This document shows, one piece after another, positions 20,074-35,000 of a DNA stretch of 41,327 nucleotides. The stretch covers positions 1 to 41,327 of the forward strand of contig LWCA01000195.1 in assembly GCA_001642005.1 (NCBI GenBank). Reading direction: 5' to 3'. The translations under genes were made by a program, and so were the position numbers. The DNA is from Intoshia linei. Taxonomy: Eukaryota; Orthonectida; Rhopaluridae. Numbering within the stretch: the stretch's first letter is position 1; each line of letters opens with the position of its first letter. The notes beneath the pieces are model-generated. The model was not told the DNA's origin. It saw only the letters and a list, made by a program, of their open reading frames with translations, and did no database searches.

Positions 20074-23000
20074 AGTTGTGCTTGCAATACATATGCCAGT
20101 GTTTGTGACAAAAATGATCCTTTGTATCCAAACCGTTTAAGTTGTCATTGTCAGTTCAATACTTGCGGTGAAACTTGTAATCAATGTTGTCGTGGATATC
20201 AACAATATCCCTGGATTCCACCACATGATTTAGAAACTGATCAAATTCCTTGTCAAGGTATTTATAATTTCCATATTCAAAATGAGGGTTAAGGGTGGAG
20301 GGTATCATATAAACTTAATTATTATGAAAATTTTTATTTTTTCACAAAATTTGCATGTCTGATATTATAGTTATTATAGTTATACTTATTTTAGATTTAT
20401 TTTAAATAAAAAATGTTTATTTTTGAGTTATATTTAACTACAAATTAAAAATTTACCATTATTATTTGGAAGGGAAAAATAATAATTTTATAAGAAAGGG
20501 TCGGTTTTAATTATTTATTGTATAGTATACAATAAGTAAAAGTTTGTAATTATGATGATTTAAATTAAAATTATTTAGCATGTCAATGTTACAATCATTC
20601 AAAGTTATGTATTTATAATGCAACAATAGCTGAAGATAAAAAAAGTATAAACATCTATGGAATATATTCTGGTGGAGGTTTTTGCCAAAATTGTCAACAT
20701 CATACAACTGGAATAAACTGTGAAAAGTGTACAGATACATTTTTTCGTCTAGATAGTAACAGTCTGTTCAAAGAAGATGGTTGCAAACGTAATTTATAAA
20801 CATTTTATTATATTCAAAATGTATCAGTATATCTGATTTTATTACCCAATATCGATGTTGTGGAATTGGTGGTTTTGACTACCTTTGAGTTCTTTAAAAT
20901 TAAATTCTTTTTTAAAAATAATGTTTATAAATCAAATTAGTGGTTATTAAACGTAATATTTCATTTAGTTTTACAAGCCTTATGAACAAATCCACTTAAT
21001 CAGACCCCAAAATAAAAAATCCAATTTTATCAATCCTTAAGGGAAAAATCGATTCTTTCCAATATTTTCTTAAAACCTTTCTATTATGTGAATATTCAAA
21101 AAATAATGTAGGAAATCTTTGATTTTCTCTTATTAATTTTCAAAAAAGGGGCCCTAAAATTTTTTTATCGCTTCGCTCGATATTTTTTCTCTCTTTTTCT
21201 CTATAATACTTTTTTGCTTTCGAAAACTTTAAAGGGCCTACGGCCCTTTGCTTAGCCCAGGGCCACGAAGTGGCTTAAGACGGCTCTGGTCTTATAGCGA
21301 TATAATCATCAATTTTACTAATTTATGATATTATTGATTTTTTCATGAAATTTTTGTTGGATTCTTAAGAAAAAATTTAATAAGATTTTGAAGATAATTT
21401 TTGGACTAAAATTTGGTAGTGCTTAAAAAAAGATCCGATAAAATGTTAAAAATATTTTCTTAAAAACCTATAAATTTTAATTTATAATATTTAATAATAA
21501 TAATAATTATAATTTATAAATTTGAACTGACATAATAGGAACGTACATATTTAATATGCAACCTTAAAATGGCAGAGACTATCAAATAGACCTAAATATA
21601 ATAGAGAATATAGTAAAGATATAGTGATTTATACTAAAATTACAATAAAAACGACATTACTTATGAAACGTCCTAATACATAAGGAACTAAGTATCTTAT
21701 TGCAAATTAGTTTTTATTTTTTATTTTTTTGGGAATTAAGAAAATATTTATAATTTATGATTCATAGTATCAGACGAAATGGTACTCCAGTGGGGTCCAG
21801 TACCCCATTTTGGAACCGCTGAACTAATTTGTCATTATTATTAAAATTGTTAATTATTTTTTACATTTAGCTTGTAATTGTGATAGTACATTTACGTCAG
21901 GATTATGCCAAGATATTTCTGGGGAATGCATTTGCAAAAAACAATATGCTGGAGAAAAATGTAATAAGTAAGATTTTATATTTTATTTATGAAATTTTAT
22001 TTTAAAATTATTACAAAAAAATACGATCAAAATGGTTAAATATCTAAATTTGACCTACAGGTGTAACGAAGGATTTTACAATTATCCGGAATGTTTAAAA
22101 TGTGATTGCTCAATTGATGGAACACAATCTCAACTTTGTGAAGTCGGAGGAGGTCAATGTCCATGTAAGCCCTTATACCGGGGATTGAACTGCAATAAAT
22201 GCAAACTGGGACGTTTTAAATTTCCAGAATGTATAGAATGTAAATGTAACAAGGCAGGCTCAATAAACGCAAATTGTGACAATGAAATTGGGCAATGCGA
22301 GTGTAAACAAGGTTTCAATGGTTTGAATTGTGATATTTGTGAAGATGGTTATTTTTCGTTTCCTTCTTGTAAAAAGTGTAATTGTCCGTATAAAACAGTT
22401 GAAAATGAAATTTGTGACAAATCGAATGGTAACTGTATTTGCAACAAAGATACACAAGGATTGGAATGCAATAACTGTAAAACCAATAAATTTAAATTCC
22501 CCGAATGTCTTGAATGTAATTGCATCGAAAAGGGTGCATCTAGTCTGCAATGCGGCAATGAAACTGGAATTTGCGACTGTCTTGCTCAATATACTGGAAA
22601 AAATTGTGAAAAATGTATAGAAAATTTTTACAACTTTCCAAATTGTGTACGATGTGATTGCCACTATAAAGGATCGACAAAAACTCAATGCGATTTAAAA
22701 ACCGGTAAATGTGAATGTTGGGAAAATTATACTGGTAATAAATGTAATTCTTGTAAATTGGGATATTTCAATTATCCTTATTGTGAAAAATGCAGCTGTA
22801 ATGTCCTTGGAACAGAAACAAATTCAATTAGCGAAATTGATGAAAGTAATTGTACTGAAAACGACAATTTAGAATGTAAATGTAAACTAAATGTTCACGG
22901 AAATAAATGTGATAAATGTAAAATTGGTTTTTTTGATTTATCTCAATATAATACGGACGGTTGCACAAGTAATTTTTAATTTATTAAAATAATTATTTTA

Positions 23001-26000
23001 TTATAATGTAAGTATAAATTTCTAACTTTTCAAATTTTACAAATTTTTATTTACGTTTATATTACATAAAAAAACATTTTTCAATTTTTTGATGACGATC
23101 GAACTTATTTTCTTCAGAAAGTGAAAAGGGGTGTAATAAATAAATTATTTAAAAATTATAGATATTTATAATGCGTAGTTACCAAAATAACTCGGCGCAA
23201 ATATTATTATACAAAACTTTAAATCTATTTTATATATTCAAATATATTCATTTTATATATACAATATGAATATTAACATAAAATAGTATTTTCGAACATA
23301 TAATCTTACTTCAAAAAAATGTGGCGGAAATTACCCCCAAAAAAACTTTTTTTACGAAGATCTGGCAATGTCCTATTTTATTTTGAGAACCATAAACTTA
23401 CATATGACACAAAAAAATATTGAAGTTATTTTTATAACGTACTTTTTTTTAATTAATGGTTTAATAATTGAACAAATTTGTGTAACATGGATAGAATTGC
23501 AATTAATTTAATAATAAAATATAATTCCGTGTATAAAGTGATAATACCTTGCATAAATCGTTAATAGGATGTTATACGCTAATAATTAAATTAGTTCTGA
23601 GTATTTATAAATTAATTTACATTTCTGATTAATGATCAAATTTGAAAAAACTTTTTTATTATATATTTTGGATAGTAACAATAAATTTATTAATTATAAA
23701 TTATAATATAATATAAACTGAAATATCTCAATAACTCGATAAAATTTAAAAAAATTTTCTACATTTTTTAACTACAAAATATATAAAAACGTGATATTTT
23801 TTAGTGAGATGGTTTTTTGAGTGTTCAGTGTTATAGATTTAAAACATTATAATATAAAAAAATTATACATTTTACATTGAATTTAGATTGCGAATGTTAT
23901 ACAAATGGAACTGTGAATAGAATAAAAAAATGCAATGATATTGGACAATGCTTTTGTAAATTATTTGTGACTGGTAAAAAATGTGAAAAATGTGTTCCAG
24001 GGACATATTTGTCAAAATTGGAAAATTATTTTGGTTGTAAAGGTATTTTAAATTTTTATGTGAAATTTATTAAATTTTTTGTTAATATTAAGAATGCAAT
24101 TGTCAAATTGGTGGATCCATGTTTAATTACTGTGATCAAATGACTGGTGCCTGTTTCTGTAAAAATAATGTAATTGGCCGGACGTGTAATGAGTAATTTA
24201 AAATCTTATTTATTTTATCTTATCTTAATTTTCTACTATTGTTTTAGTGATGGATTTAATATAAATTTATAGACCTGCAGATTATCACTTTTATCCATTG
24301 TTACACCAACTTAAATATGAAATGGAAATTTGTACAACACAAAGTGGCGGTAGAGTTCGATATGATTACGACAAACGTATTTTTCCTGATTATTCGTGGT
24401 TGGGTTATGCAATATTCTCAAATATACAGGTTTCATTCATATTAATCTATAATATAGAGCAGGGATTCTCAAAATGGACGATATCACCCCAGGGGGGGGG
24501 GGGGGGGNNNTGGACGATATCACCCCAGGGGGGGGGGCGATTAATTTAGATAGGGTGCGATTTAAAAAATATCATGTATTATATAATATAGAGTGGAAAT
24601 GTGTAGATGTTCAATTTACATTTTTTTTGAAATTGTGGGATTAATAATTACATTTTCAATTTTTATTTTAATCGAAATATATAAAAAATAATGGTTCAAA
24701 ATATACTCAAAATTATTTTTCACCGGGAATGCGTAGATTTATAGGGTTGAAATTTATCTTACTAACACCTGGAATAAACTTTAATTGAAATTTGGACTTT
24801 AAATTTAAAGATAATAATTTTAAGACTGGTAGTTATATTAGACTGTTATTGAAATATACAATAACAAACACACAGACAAACAAAGCATATTATATGAGAA
24901 GATTAACTTTACTCAATAATTATTGAGTAAATTTTTAAATAAATATTATACGACTTAGTCGAATTTTTTTTAAAGGGGCGTTAAAAAAAATATATTTCTA
25001 AAAAGGGGGCGGTAGGCCAAATTAGTTTATGAACCCCTGATGTAGAGTTTACTTTAAAACATACACCACTAACTCTCAGTATCATATATTACAGAGGTTA
25101 CCAAAGTTTTTTCACCTAAGACCGGTAATTTCACGTGTAATATTGTACGGACTCCGTAAAACAATTTTTAAGAAATGATACCAGAATATTATCAATATTT
25201 TATTTTTTTCCAGTTCAATATTAACTTTTGTAAATTTTTCATAATGACCAATGAAGGCATAGCCAAACCTGCCGTTCTCCGAGACATCTCTTTGTTGACT
25301 TGATAAAATTTTAATTAAACGAGCCCCATATTTTTCAAAGATGAGCATTTAAAAATATATATTCTTGAATATCATAACTATTTTGTGTGTGCTAAATTTA
25401 AAATGTCAAGTTAACATCTTTTGGAAGGTGACTAGGTCTATGTAACACTACTCATTGGTTGGAAACTTTTTTAGGCCTTTTTTCATTATCGAAGGTTTTC
25501 AAGCAGGATAGGTTCGGATATGGGGGTTATCCGATATATACATTATATATGCATATTGAAACAGCTATTATTTGTCAATATGGCATATCGTCATTAATTT
25601 ACATTGTGAACCAGTTTTGTTTTACCGCTAATTGTGCAGTGCTGGGGATCACTTATTAAAACTACTGTGTTTATTTATTAATCACGAAATGAATAATTTA
25701 ATAAAATTTAGTCATCCATGATAGCAAACGTAAATATAAAATATGAAGATGTTTATCAACTTTTGATCCGATACGTAAATTACAATTATGAAAAAGTGGA
25801 ATTAGACGTAGAATTTTTGTCTCCAGGAATAGAATCACAAAATTTAAAAACAATATTAAAATATACAAACATTCCAAAATTTCATTATTTGGGTAACCGT
25901 GGGGTAACAGTATCAGTTTTATTAAAGACTACTGTAAAAAAGATAATATTTAGCGTAAACAGTAAATTATACATTGATTATTTTGTTTTATTACCTGCCA

Positions 26001-29000
26001 CTTATACTGAAGCATCAAATTTGAAGAAAACTGTACATCATTCTTGCAACATGAATAAAAAAAACGAAATGTGCATAAAATTTGAAAATATTAAAATGAA
26101 AAATTCAATTCAATTGGCAACAATAATGGATAAAAAACTAAAAGTTTCTTTGACTGTTGAAGAACATTTGCGTGATTTAATTAAATTGGATAAAGGAATC
26201 ACAAAAGTCAAGCTTTATTGGGAAAACGAAACTACTCATGGATATTTTGAAAAGTTTATTACAGTGTTGGAATATTTTCAGTACAAAGGAAACGTAAAGA
26301 ATGAAATTATTTACAAGACAGGGCTTGATTTTGTTAGATATCGACAAATTTTATCCGATTGTTTTTATACGTAAAATTTTTTTTATTTCATGTCAAATTT
26401 ATTTAGGCATTTTTGTAGACATGTCATCATGGACAATGATGGTCAAGTATTGAAAAATGAATATAAATCACATGCTCTTTTGGAGTTTAATCTATTTGAA
26501 TCTGACTCTTTAATTTTGGTTTTTAAATGTGTAAATTTTATTATTTATTATTCTAGCATGCAATATATTATATACCAGAAAGTGAATGGGATGACAATTA
26601 TCTTGTACCCCAATTTAAATGTCTTTCTGAGAAAAATGAGTAATTATAAATTTATTTACATTAATTATTATTTATTAATTGTTATTTTTTATTATAAACA
26701 ATCAATATAGTAAGTCATTAATTCATTTCTACAATTATAATATTATTAAATATTGTACACTATTATTGGTGTTATTATTTCTACACTATTATTTTTTTAT
26801 CATAGATTGTGATTACAATCTTTGTTTATTTAAATATCAAACTTTGATTAAAGAATAATTAAAAGTATAATTTTTAGTTTTTGTATTATAATTATAATTG
26901 TGATAGTTATGTATAGAAAATTTTTTTTTAAGCACTCATAGGTATATTACTCCTTTAACGTATGTTATATTTTCAGTATAGATGTGAAATGTTCAAATTT
27001 TATTAATTACAAAATAAACCAATACACAAAGTCTTTTTAAATCACAGATTTTTTATTTGTTCTATTTTTAAAAGGATCTCTACTTAAATCCAATCATTTT
27101 TACTAAAATCCAACAATTTTTACTAAAAATCCACTTATACTAACCCTTAAGGGAAAAATCAAGTTTTACCACTTCTTAAAGGAAAAATTAAATCTATTAA
27201 AACTAAATTTTAGAGTTGGTACGACCAAATTTTTTCCTTACGGGTTGATAAAACTGGATTTTTTTTTATAGAGTTGGTAAAACTGATTTTTTCATTTTAG
27301 TGTTGTTAAGACTAAATTTTTTATCTTAAGAGTTGGTAAAACTCGATTTTTCCCTTAAAGCTTTGTAAAATTGGAATTTTTACTTATGAGTTTGTGAAAT
27401 TGAATTTTTCCTATTAGGGTAGGTAAAAGTGGATTTTTCCTTTTAAGGTTGGTAAAACTGATATTTTCATTTTGCGGTTGGTAAGACTGAATTTTTCTCT
27501 TAAAGCTTGGTAAAATTGGAATTTTCACGTAAGGGTTTTTGAATATGATTTTTTCATTTTAAGGTTTGTAAGACTATATTTTTCCCTTAAGGGTTGGTAA
27601 AACTCGATTTTTCATTTTAGAGTAGGTAAAAGTGGGTTTTTATTAAAAATGATTGTATTTAAGTAAAAATTATTGGATTTAGGAATATTCTATTTTATAA
27701 GCATAAATGAATAATTAAATAGTTCAAATCTTCTAAATCTAGAGAAAAAAAATCAATAACACAAAAATCGAGAGATAAATCCGAAATTAGTTATGGATTC
27801 ACTTGATTTGGATTTTATTCGGTAGTGTAAACCTAATCAAAGCATTATTTAACTATTTCTATATTAGTTGACTATAAAAAGATTTTAACCTGTTTTAAAA
27901 TTTAATTGATGACATGGATGCAGTCTCAGTAAATTGTTGGAATAAATTGAATATTTTGGTGGTTAATCATATATTATTCAGTCATTACGTTATTAATTCA
28001 TTAAGTTACGATTTAACAATGTTTAGGGTACACGTTATCTTGTGACTCATGTTTAGAAACCCTTGAATAAAAAAATATCATTGTGTATTTTTGACTTTTT
28101 CTAAGATGAGAAAATGAATAATTGTGAAACTACTTTTGTAGCATTCGTTACCTGTTTAAAAAAATAGCGATTAAACGGCTCATCCGTTAATACGGTTAAT
28201 TCAGTTTAACAAAACTAGTCTAATTTAGTTACTTCAAAAAAGTATGAACCGATCCAGTGTATTTCATTAATAATTTTTCATAGATGTCAATCATTGCCAT
28301 ATTCTTATTTGGGGACAAACCTATTCGACATTAAATCAAGCAATGGCACCACGGTACTTTTAACATAAATGTACATTAAATTGCATATTTTTAAATTTAG
28401 CAATATCCAGTTAAATTTTATAAAGATAAATTAATGAAAGGGACATATAGTCTACAATTATATTACAATCAATCAAGATCACTATATAACACTTTGTTTG
28501 TGAAATTGATTTATGAAAACGAGACAAAAAAATGTAATTTCTTTTCAAATTTCAGGTCGTTTGATAATTTGTACATAAAATATTGTATTTTACAAAACTA
28601 ACACCATGTAGATAATCCACCTTTACCTAATCACAAGCATATAGAAAAAAATGTTAAATGGGAACCCTTTAGAGGAAAATTTACGCTTAGGGTTTAGGGT
28701 TGGGTTATAATGGTTGTTACCCTTTAGACAGCGGTTAATTTAATCATGTCAAGTTGGTCAGTGTGGTTTTCAAGTTATTTTAAAATAAATATATTTTTTT
28801 AAATATTTTTTTATTTTCAAATGTTTCATATTTTCTATAATAATATTTTCTACGGCTTCAATTTTTGAGCAGTTTGTAATACTAATATTATATATACATG
28901 TTATATAATATATTATGTACATTTAAGAAACTATATATGTATAATATAAATTGTATATATGAACTTTAATAAAAATAGTTGAAATTAAAATGAAAATATG

Positions 29001-32000
29001 TAAAAATATTCAAGGATGTATGCGAAATATTGAATGGAAAAATATAAAATCAGAAACAAGTTTATCTGGTGAATTTTCAGCTGACGGAGAAAGTGATTTA
29101 AAAATTACTTCAATTTATTTAACAAACGAATCTGATAATCCAACTTTAAATCCTACTCCAATTACATCTACTATTCAAAATGATATTAATTCCTTAAATT
29201 CCATTCAAATTTCAAAATTGTTTTTGGAAAAATGTATTGATAAATATTATGACGTCATGTAAATAACTATTACTACATTATTATTATTATATACTATAAA
29301 ACAGGCGTCGGCACAAGTGACCTGTGGGTCAAAAGTGGGCCACAGCATAATATTGGCGGCCATTTGAGTAAATATGTAAATTATTTATTTTTAAATTTTT
29401 CAACTTTATAATACAGTTTTAAACATTTTTTAATGGAAATATATAATTGGCTCATTATAATAATTTTATTACTGAATTTTCAGATCGTCCCGGATTTTAT
29501 TTTATTATATACTATGAACAGTTATCTTCAGTTAAATTGAAATCTATAATGAGTAAAATTTCAAAAACGGGCCATATAATTTTTTGATGTAAAAAATAGT
29601 CCACGAGATGCAAAAGGTGGCCGACCCCTGCTCCAAAAGTAAATTATTATTATTTTAATCAAGGTCGGCAATTGAGACATTTAAAAAAGTATAAATACTT
29701 AAATATACTTTTTTGCATATTAAAACATGATAAAAACCTGCTTATTCGACCTCCGTTGAGAATTGGGCTATTACTCGTGTATTGAAAAATATCCTTACGA
29801 TTTTTTTTGTGATATTCATTATTTTTTTTAATACCCCACTAAACCTATTCAAAGGGCCTATGGTCTAGGGCTGTGGAGAGGAGGATAAGGGCCATCTGAC
29901 CCAGGCATACAATCATAAGGAGCTTAATTTTTTAATTAATGAATAATTTTTAATTTTTAATGTTGGGTAATTTCTTAAGTATACGAAAATTATCCTATAA
30001 TAAAATGTATTATTAGAAGTTCAATTAGTTATTTTTTATTTTTAGATAAGGAACCATCAATTCAGTGATTTATCGAATCTATACTATAGATGTCCCATTT
30101 TTTCGAAAAATTTTTATACGGCCCTACAATTTCTATCTGGCTCGGACCTACTTCTGACTCTCCACTGTCTTGTATTTGGTTGCTTATTTCTGATTTAAAT
30201 TACGAAACATAAATAATTTAAAATTAGAAGTAAAAGTTTGTTTTGCAAAAATGCCATTTTTTCAATTACAATGGAATTTAATCATGGAGCTTTACCGTGT
30301 GATTGTAATCCCGATGGCAGTATAGACAAAAATTGCGATAAATATGGTGGAAAATGCAAATGTCTCAATGCAGTTATAGGTAGAAAATGCGACACGTGCA
30401 AATCTGGATATTTTGGTTTTCCTCTTTGTAAAGGTACATTTAAATGTATTTAAATGTATTAGAATGCACAGTATGGTCCAACTTCTACCCGTATTTTAAA
30501 ATATCCGAATGTGTTCAACGAAGACCTTAACTTAAAGTTTGCAATTGCATTTGTTTCAATAAACATAATGATTGAGTCAACACATAATACGAATTGATAT
30601 GTGATAATTTTTTTTTAACCATATAATTACATTTTTTATAAAATTACATTTAATACAAAATAGATTTTATTAACCACTGTTTTATTATATTGTTATTGGT
30701 AGGACAATGAAATTTTATTTCTTTTAATTAGCGAATTCAAATAGTATACATATACAATAGTAATTAAAATTGGTGATTTTTGTTAAAATTTGGGAAAACC
30801 CTGAACTATGAAAAATGTTTAAAAATTAAAAATATATATTCAGAATGTGTATGTAATAGTGGAGTATGTGATTCAATAACTGGTCAATGTATTTGTCCAC
30901 CTATGGTTATAGGTAAAAATTGCGATAAATGTCAAGATGAAACGTTTGGATTCGATAAAATTATTGGATGTGAAGTAATTATTTTCAAAAAATAAGTATA
31001 TCGAAAATTACTATTTAGAAATGTGATTGTAATATGAGAGGTGTATTGCGTGAAGATAATGTGTGTGATAGTCATAATGGACAATGCATGTATTTTATAT
31101 AATTTTAAATATTATGGTTGAGTTGATAATTCGAGTTTTATAAAGTAGTAATAAACTGAAACGTTTTGATTAGATTAGATTTTAGATTAGGGGTTCTTAA
31201 ACTCAGTTGGTCTACCGCCTTATTTTAATCAATGAATTTTTTTCAACGTCCCCTCGAACTAAATCTCAGTGGATTCCAAACTTTCTATAAAAATTTCTCC
31301 TTAAAACCAACAAATGCATCAAGGCTGTCTCAATACTATATTATTATATACTAAATATTATATTACAGACTATATATCATATTTTATAAAATCGCCCCCA
31401 ATCGCCCACTTTGGGAACTTTTGCTTTAGATATTTGCTAAACTGGATGTATTGCCTTCATTTAAATTGATAATTTAGTTGCAAAGATTACATAAATGGAC
31501 GAACCTGTGACAAATGTGTTTATGGATATTATTCATTTCCTTCGTGTTATAAATGTGACTGCGATATAAATGGATCAAAAAAATATGTATGTGATCAAAA
31601 TACTGGCGACTGTTATTGCAAGGTATTTTTTAGATAAATGCATCATTTTAAAAATAATTAATTTATTAATTTAGAGGAATGTACAAGGAGATGGCTGTGA
31701 CACTTGCATTCGTGGTTCTTTCTATCTAGATTCAAAAAACAAGTATGGTTGTACGTCATGCTTTTGTTTTGGTATAACAAATGTTTGCGATTCATCCTAT
31801 TTAGTTTGGAATATGGTATACTTGATTATATATTAAAAAATTTATAAAAAATTTACTATTCCGACTAGATTTCTGACATTAGCAAATGGGTTATTGTGCA
31901 AAATTCGATTTACAATGATTCCATCATATTGGATCATATTAGAGAACCAAATTATATTGGTTATTATTTGAAAAATAAAAAATTTGAAGCACCTCTCTAC

Positions 32001-35000
32001 TGGCAAGCTCCAAAAGAATATTTACGTAATAAGGTCAATATGATTATATTTATTTTATCAAATTTTAACCAATGTTAAAAATAAGCCCAATTTAGCATTT
32101 TAAATTTTTCATAATTATTTAATCAAAGTATCTAAAACAGTGATTCTTAACCTGGGCGATAGCGCCCCCTTGGGAAGTTTTTATAATCGAATGGGGCAAA
32201 AATATTTTTATCGCATTAGTTGGGATTCCAATATAACATTAGATTATAACCGTTCAATCAGCCAAGCTAGCACATTATATAACTAATAAATAAGTATATA
32301 TAACCACTGGTTATAGTCACATGATTATTTTGTAGAAAGGGTTTGTATTCATCTTTGGAATCTTTTTATTTATGTGAACTCGTTAGAATTAAACATTGCA
32401 TGCAATTATAATTAACAATTTAATTAGTATTAAGATACAGATTTTTCGCAAAATAAATTAATTAACATATATGTAAACGAATATATTATCGTTCGAATAC
32501 ATGAATATTAAAAAAAGATGCCGTAAATTATTCTATTGATTAATTGAAATATGGAGTTATTCCTTTACCAAATAATATACAACTTCCAATGTGTTTAATA
32601 TGCGAAAAAGTATTATTATGCTTTACAAATATCTCTCCTGATATTGAAACATTATCAAATAGTCATCAATATCAGGGTAGCCATTAATAATAAATTTTAT
32701 CTATTCTTTGTAAATCTTAAACATTTATAATGTCATGATTCCATTTAATATGTCTAATTTCAAATTTGTAACATTTATTCAATATAATATATTATTTTCA
32801 TGATCTATCAAATTAAAAAAATAATTTTAAATTTTATTTTCATATTTCTTAAGATATCAAAAAAACAATTATTAATTGCTTTTTTTAATGTATTATGTAT
32901 CAACTCTACTGTTAAAATAATTTGCTGCATAAAATGCACTGCACATTTATAAACTTTGTAAATTAAAAAAATATTGATTGTCTTTATGGGGCGATAATTT
33001 TATTTTTGTTAAAAAATGGGCGATTCTTTAAAAAAGGTTAAGAACCACTGGTCTAAAATTACAATAATTCATATTAACATTTAAATGTCCTCTAAAATTG
33101 ATATTTTAACGGTTACATTTAATTTAATATCTTGCATTATTGGGAAATATTTTAAAAAATTATTAATATATGTTACATATATTATTATATTATATTAATA
33201 TCGTTTTAATAATATTTAATATTATATTTGTAAATAATAGTCATGTAAATGTTAAAATATTTAATCGTTTTATGAAAATTTAGATACGTTCTTATGGTGG
33301 CATATTAAGTTATTCTATCTGGTTTTCTAATGCAGAAAATTATGAATTTAATGAAGCTTATATCCTCACAGACATTCGTTTATCCGTAATCATTAAAATA
33401 TTTGATAATAAAAAATATATATAATAATACAATATATATAAAACATCAAATATTTTAAAATGTATAAAATCCATGCATAAATTTGCTTAATAATATAATT
33501 ATATTGATAATATAATTATATTATTAATACTATATATAAATATATTTATACAGGGTTGATCATATTATAATAATTTTTTATATATTAATTTTATGGCTAT
33601 ATATTTTTTAATAATTAAACCACAATTTTAATTTTAAGATACAAAAAACTGTTTAATTATACTACATCAAATAAAAAAGTTAAACATATTTATAATTGAA
33701 AAATGATGATTAAATCACCGTTTAAATAATATATGTAAAAAATTGCGTATTAAAGAAATTATTATTAAAAAAATGTACACCATAGTATAAAAAATTAAAA
33801 TTCTATTACGTAGAAATGTACGAGCTGAAAAGTTAAGTTTAAATATCACTTATAATATCATTATAATATAGTATATATTATAACAAGTTAAATAGTAATT
33901 TTCTTCATACAACTAAAAATGAATCAATTAGTAACTTTTTTCACGGCGGACCGGTAATAAATGATAAAATTTACCGGGGACCATTAAATAGAAATTACTA
34001 GGCAACATTAAAAACATTTTAATTGAAAACATAATAAATTGACTTGTAATTAGTAAAATTTTTTTCCAAATTATTTCGCAGACTGGCATTTGGAAACGCT
34101 GGTTTGTATTTTAATATTTATAATTAGAGTCTAATGATGAGATCTAAGTAGTTTCAACAATTTTAACGGTTATGCCAAAGGTGTTACTAGAACGTGCTGG
34201 TATTAGTACGAGCAAAATTAAAAAATTAGTTTATTTTTATAAAATACATTATTGACGAGTTACCACATGTTGGGATTTTATTACAAAACCTAAATTATAA
34301 TTTTAAAAATCCCAATTTTATCCACGATTAATAATAATAGTAACAATATTTATTAAAACATACCATTTCAAGTCCTTTATGTAAAAATCCCCTTCTTACG
34401 ATTATACAAAAAAATCTAATTTTACCAATTCTTAAACCTTAAGTTAATGTAAAATCTCAATTTCTTAAAATGTAAAATTTTTTGGAAAACTTTTTGAAAA
34501 CTATTTTACCAACTCTTACAAGAAAAAACTCTAATCCAACAAGAAAATAAAAAACCAAAATTTTAGTAACCCTGAATAAAAAATTTGTTTTCCCCAGGAC
34601 TTTGTTATAAACATTAAAAATTTGTGAGATTTGTGAGAAATAAGCGTCATTGTATTCAGTTTACATATTACAAATTAGTCATTTATATACCGCTGTGTAT
34701 TTAAAAAAACTTGCTGGTACTAGCAAATCGACCACCCTTGGTTATAGATGAAATTTATTATGGATCATAATTATGTTGATTTGTGTAAACCTTATTTTTC
34801 AATATAGTAGGACATAATGTCTAAGATGTGATTAAATTAATATAAAATAAATGTAATTTTAGAATAACGAATCTACAATTGCATGTACAATAAATGAACA
34901 ACCAATTCCAAATGAAACATTAAATATTCAAATATATTTAATAGAGGTTTTATAATTTGTAAATTTTTTAAATTTTTTAATATAGAGAAATTTTGTACAT

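Larger units (their letters stand above)
20074..24272 (+). other. LanA: Laminin alpha: first block of 11 LE (laminin EGF-like) modules
   Basis: Exons 4-9 and the long exon 7 (908 nt), which carries about six modules without an intron. Module starts are visible as CACN, CQCY, CNCD, CDCS, CKCN, CNCP, CNCI, CDCH, CSCN, CECY, CNCQ, each followed by a CxCxxxxxGxxCxxC pattern such as [15 protein letters not shown]. These form the rod of the short arm. The last module (exon 9) is cut short by the following laminin IV-like domain, as in LanA. Confidence 0.92.
24273..30290 (+). other. LanA: Laminin alpha: laminin IV-like region between LE blocks 1 and 2
   Basis: Exons 10-17. Aligns with the LanA segment containing [75 protein letters not shown] and [20 protein letters not shown]. 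Exon 14 (70 nt) and the donor of exon 15 (28533/28534) were chosen because they restore both frame and alignment length; a longer exon 15 reading to 28588 also keeps the frame but adds about 20 unaligned residues. Introns range from 36 bp to 1.6 kb. Confidence 0.82.

Noticed and set aside
22260-22688. 142-codon minus-strand frame
   Set aside because: It lies wholly opposite the long cysteine-rich laminin exon 7 and has no family resemblance; it is an antisense shadow of LE repeats.
27065-27675. CRISPR-like array
   Set aside because: Units are contiguous and diverged with no unique spacers, and the genome is eukaryotic; a tandem or foldback repeat explains it.
28534-28588. Extension of laminin exon 15 to the donor near 28588
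   Set aside because: It keeps the frame but inserts about 20 residues with no counterpart in the LanA alignment; the donor at 28534 gives the expected spacing.
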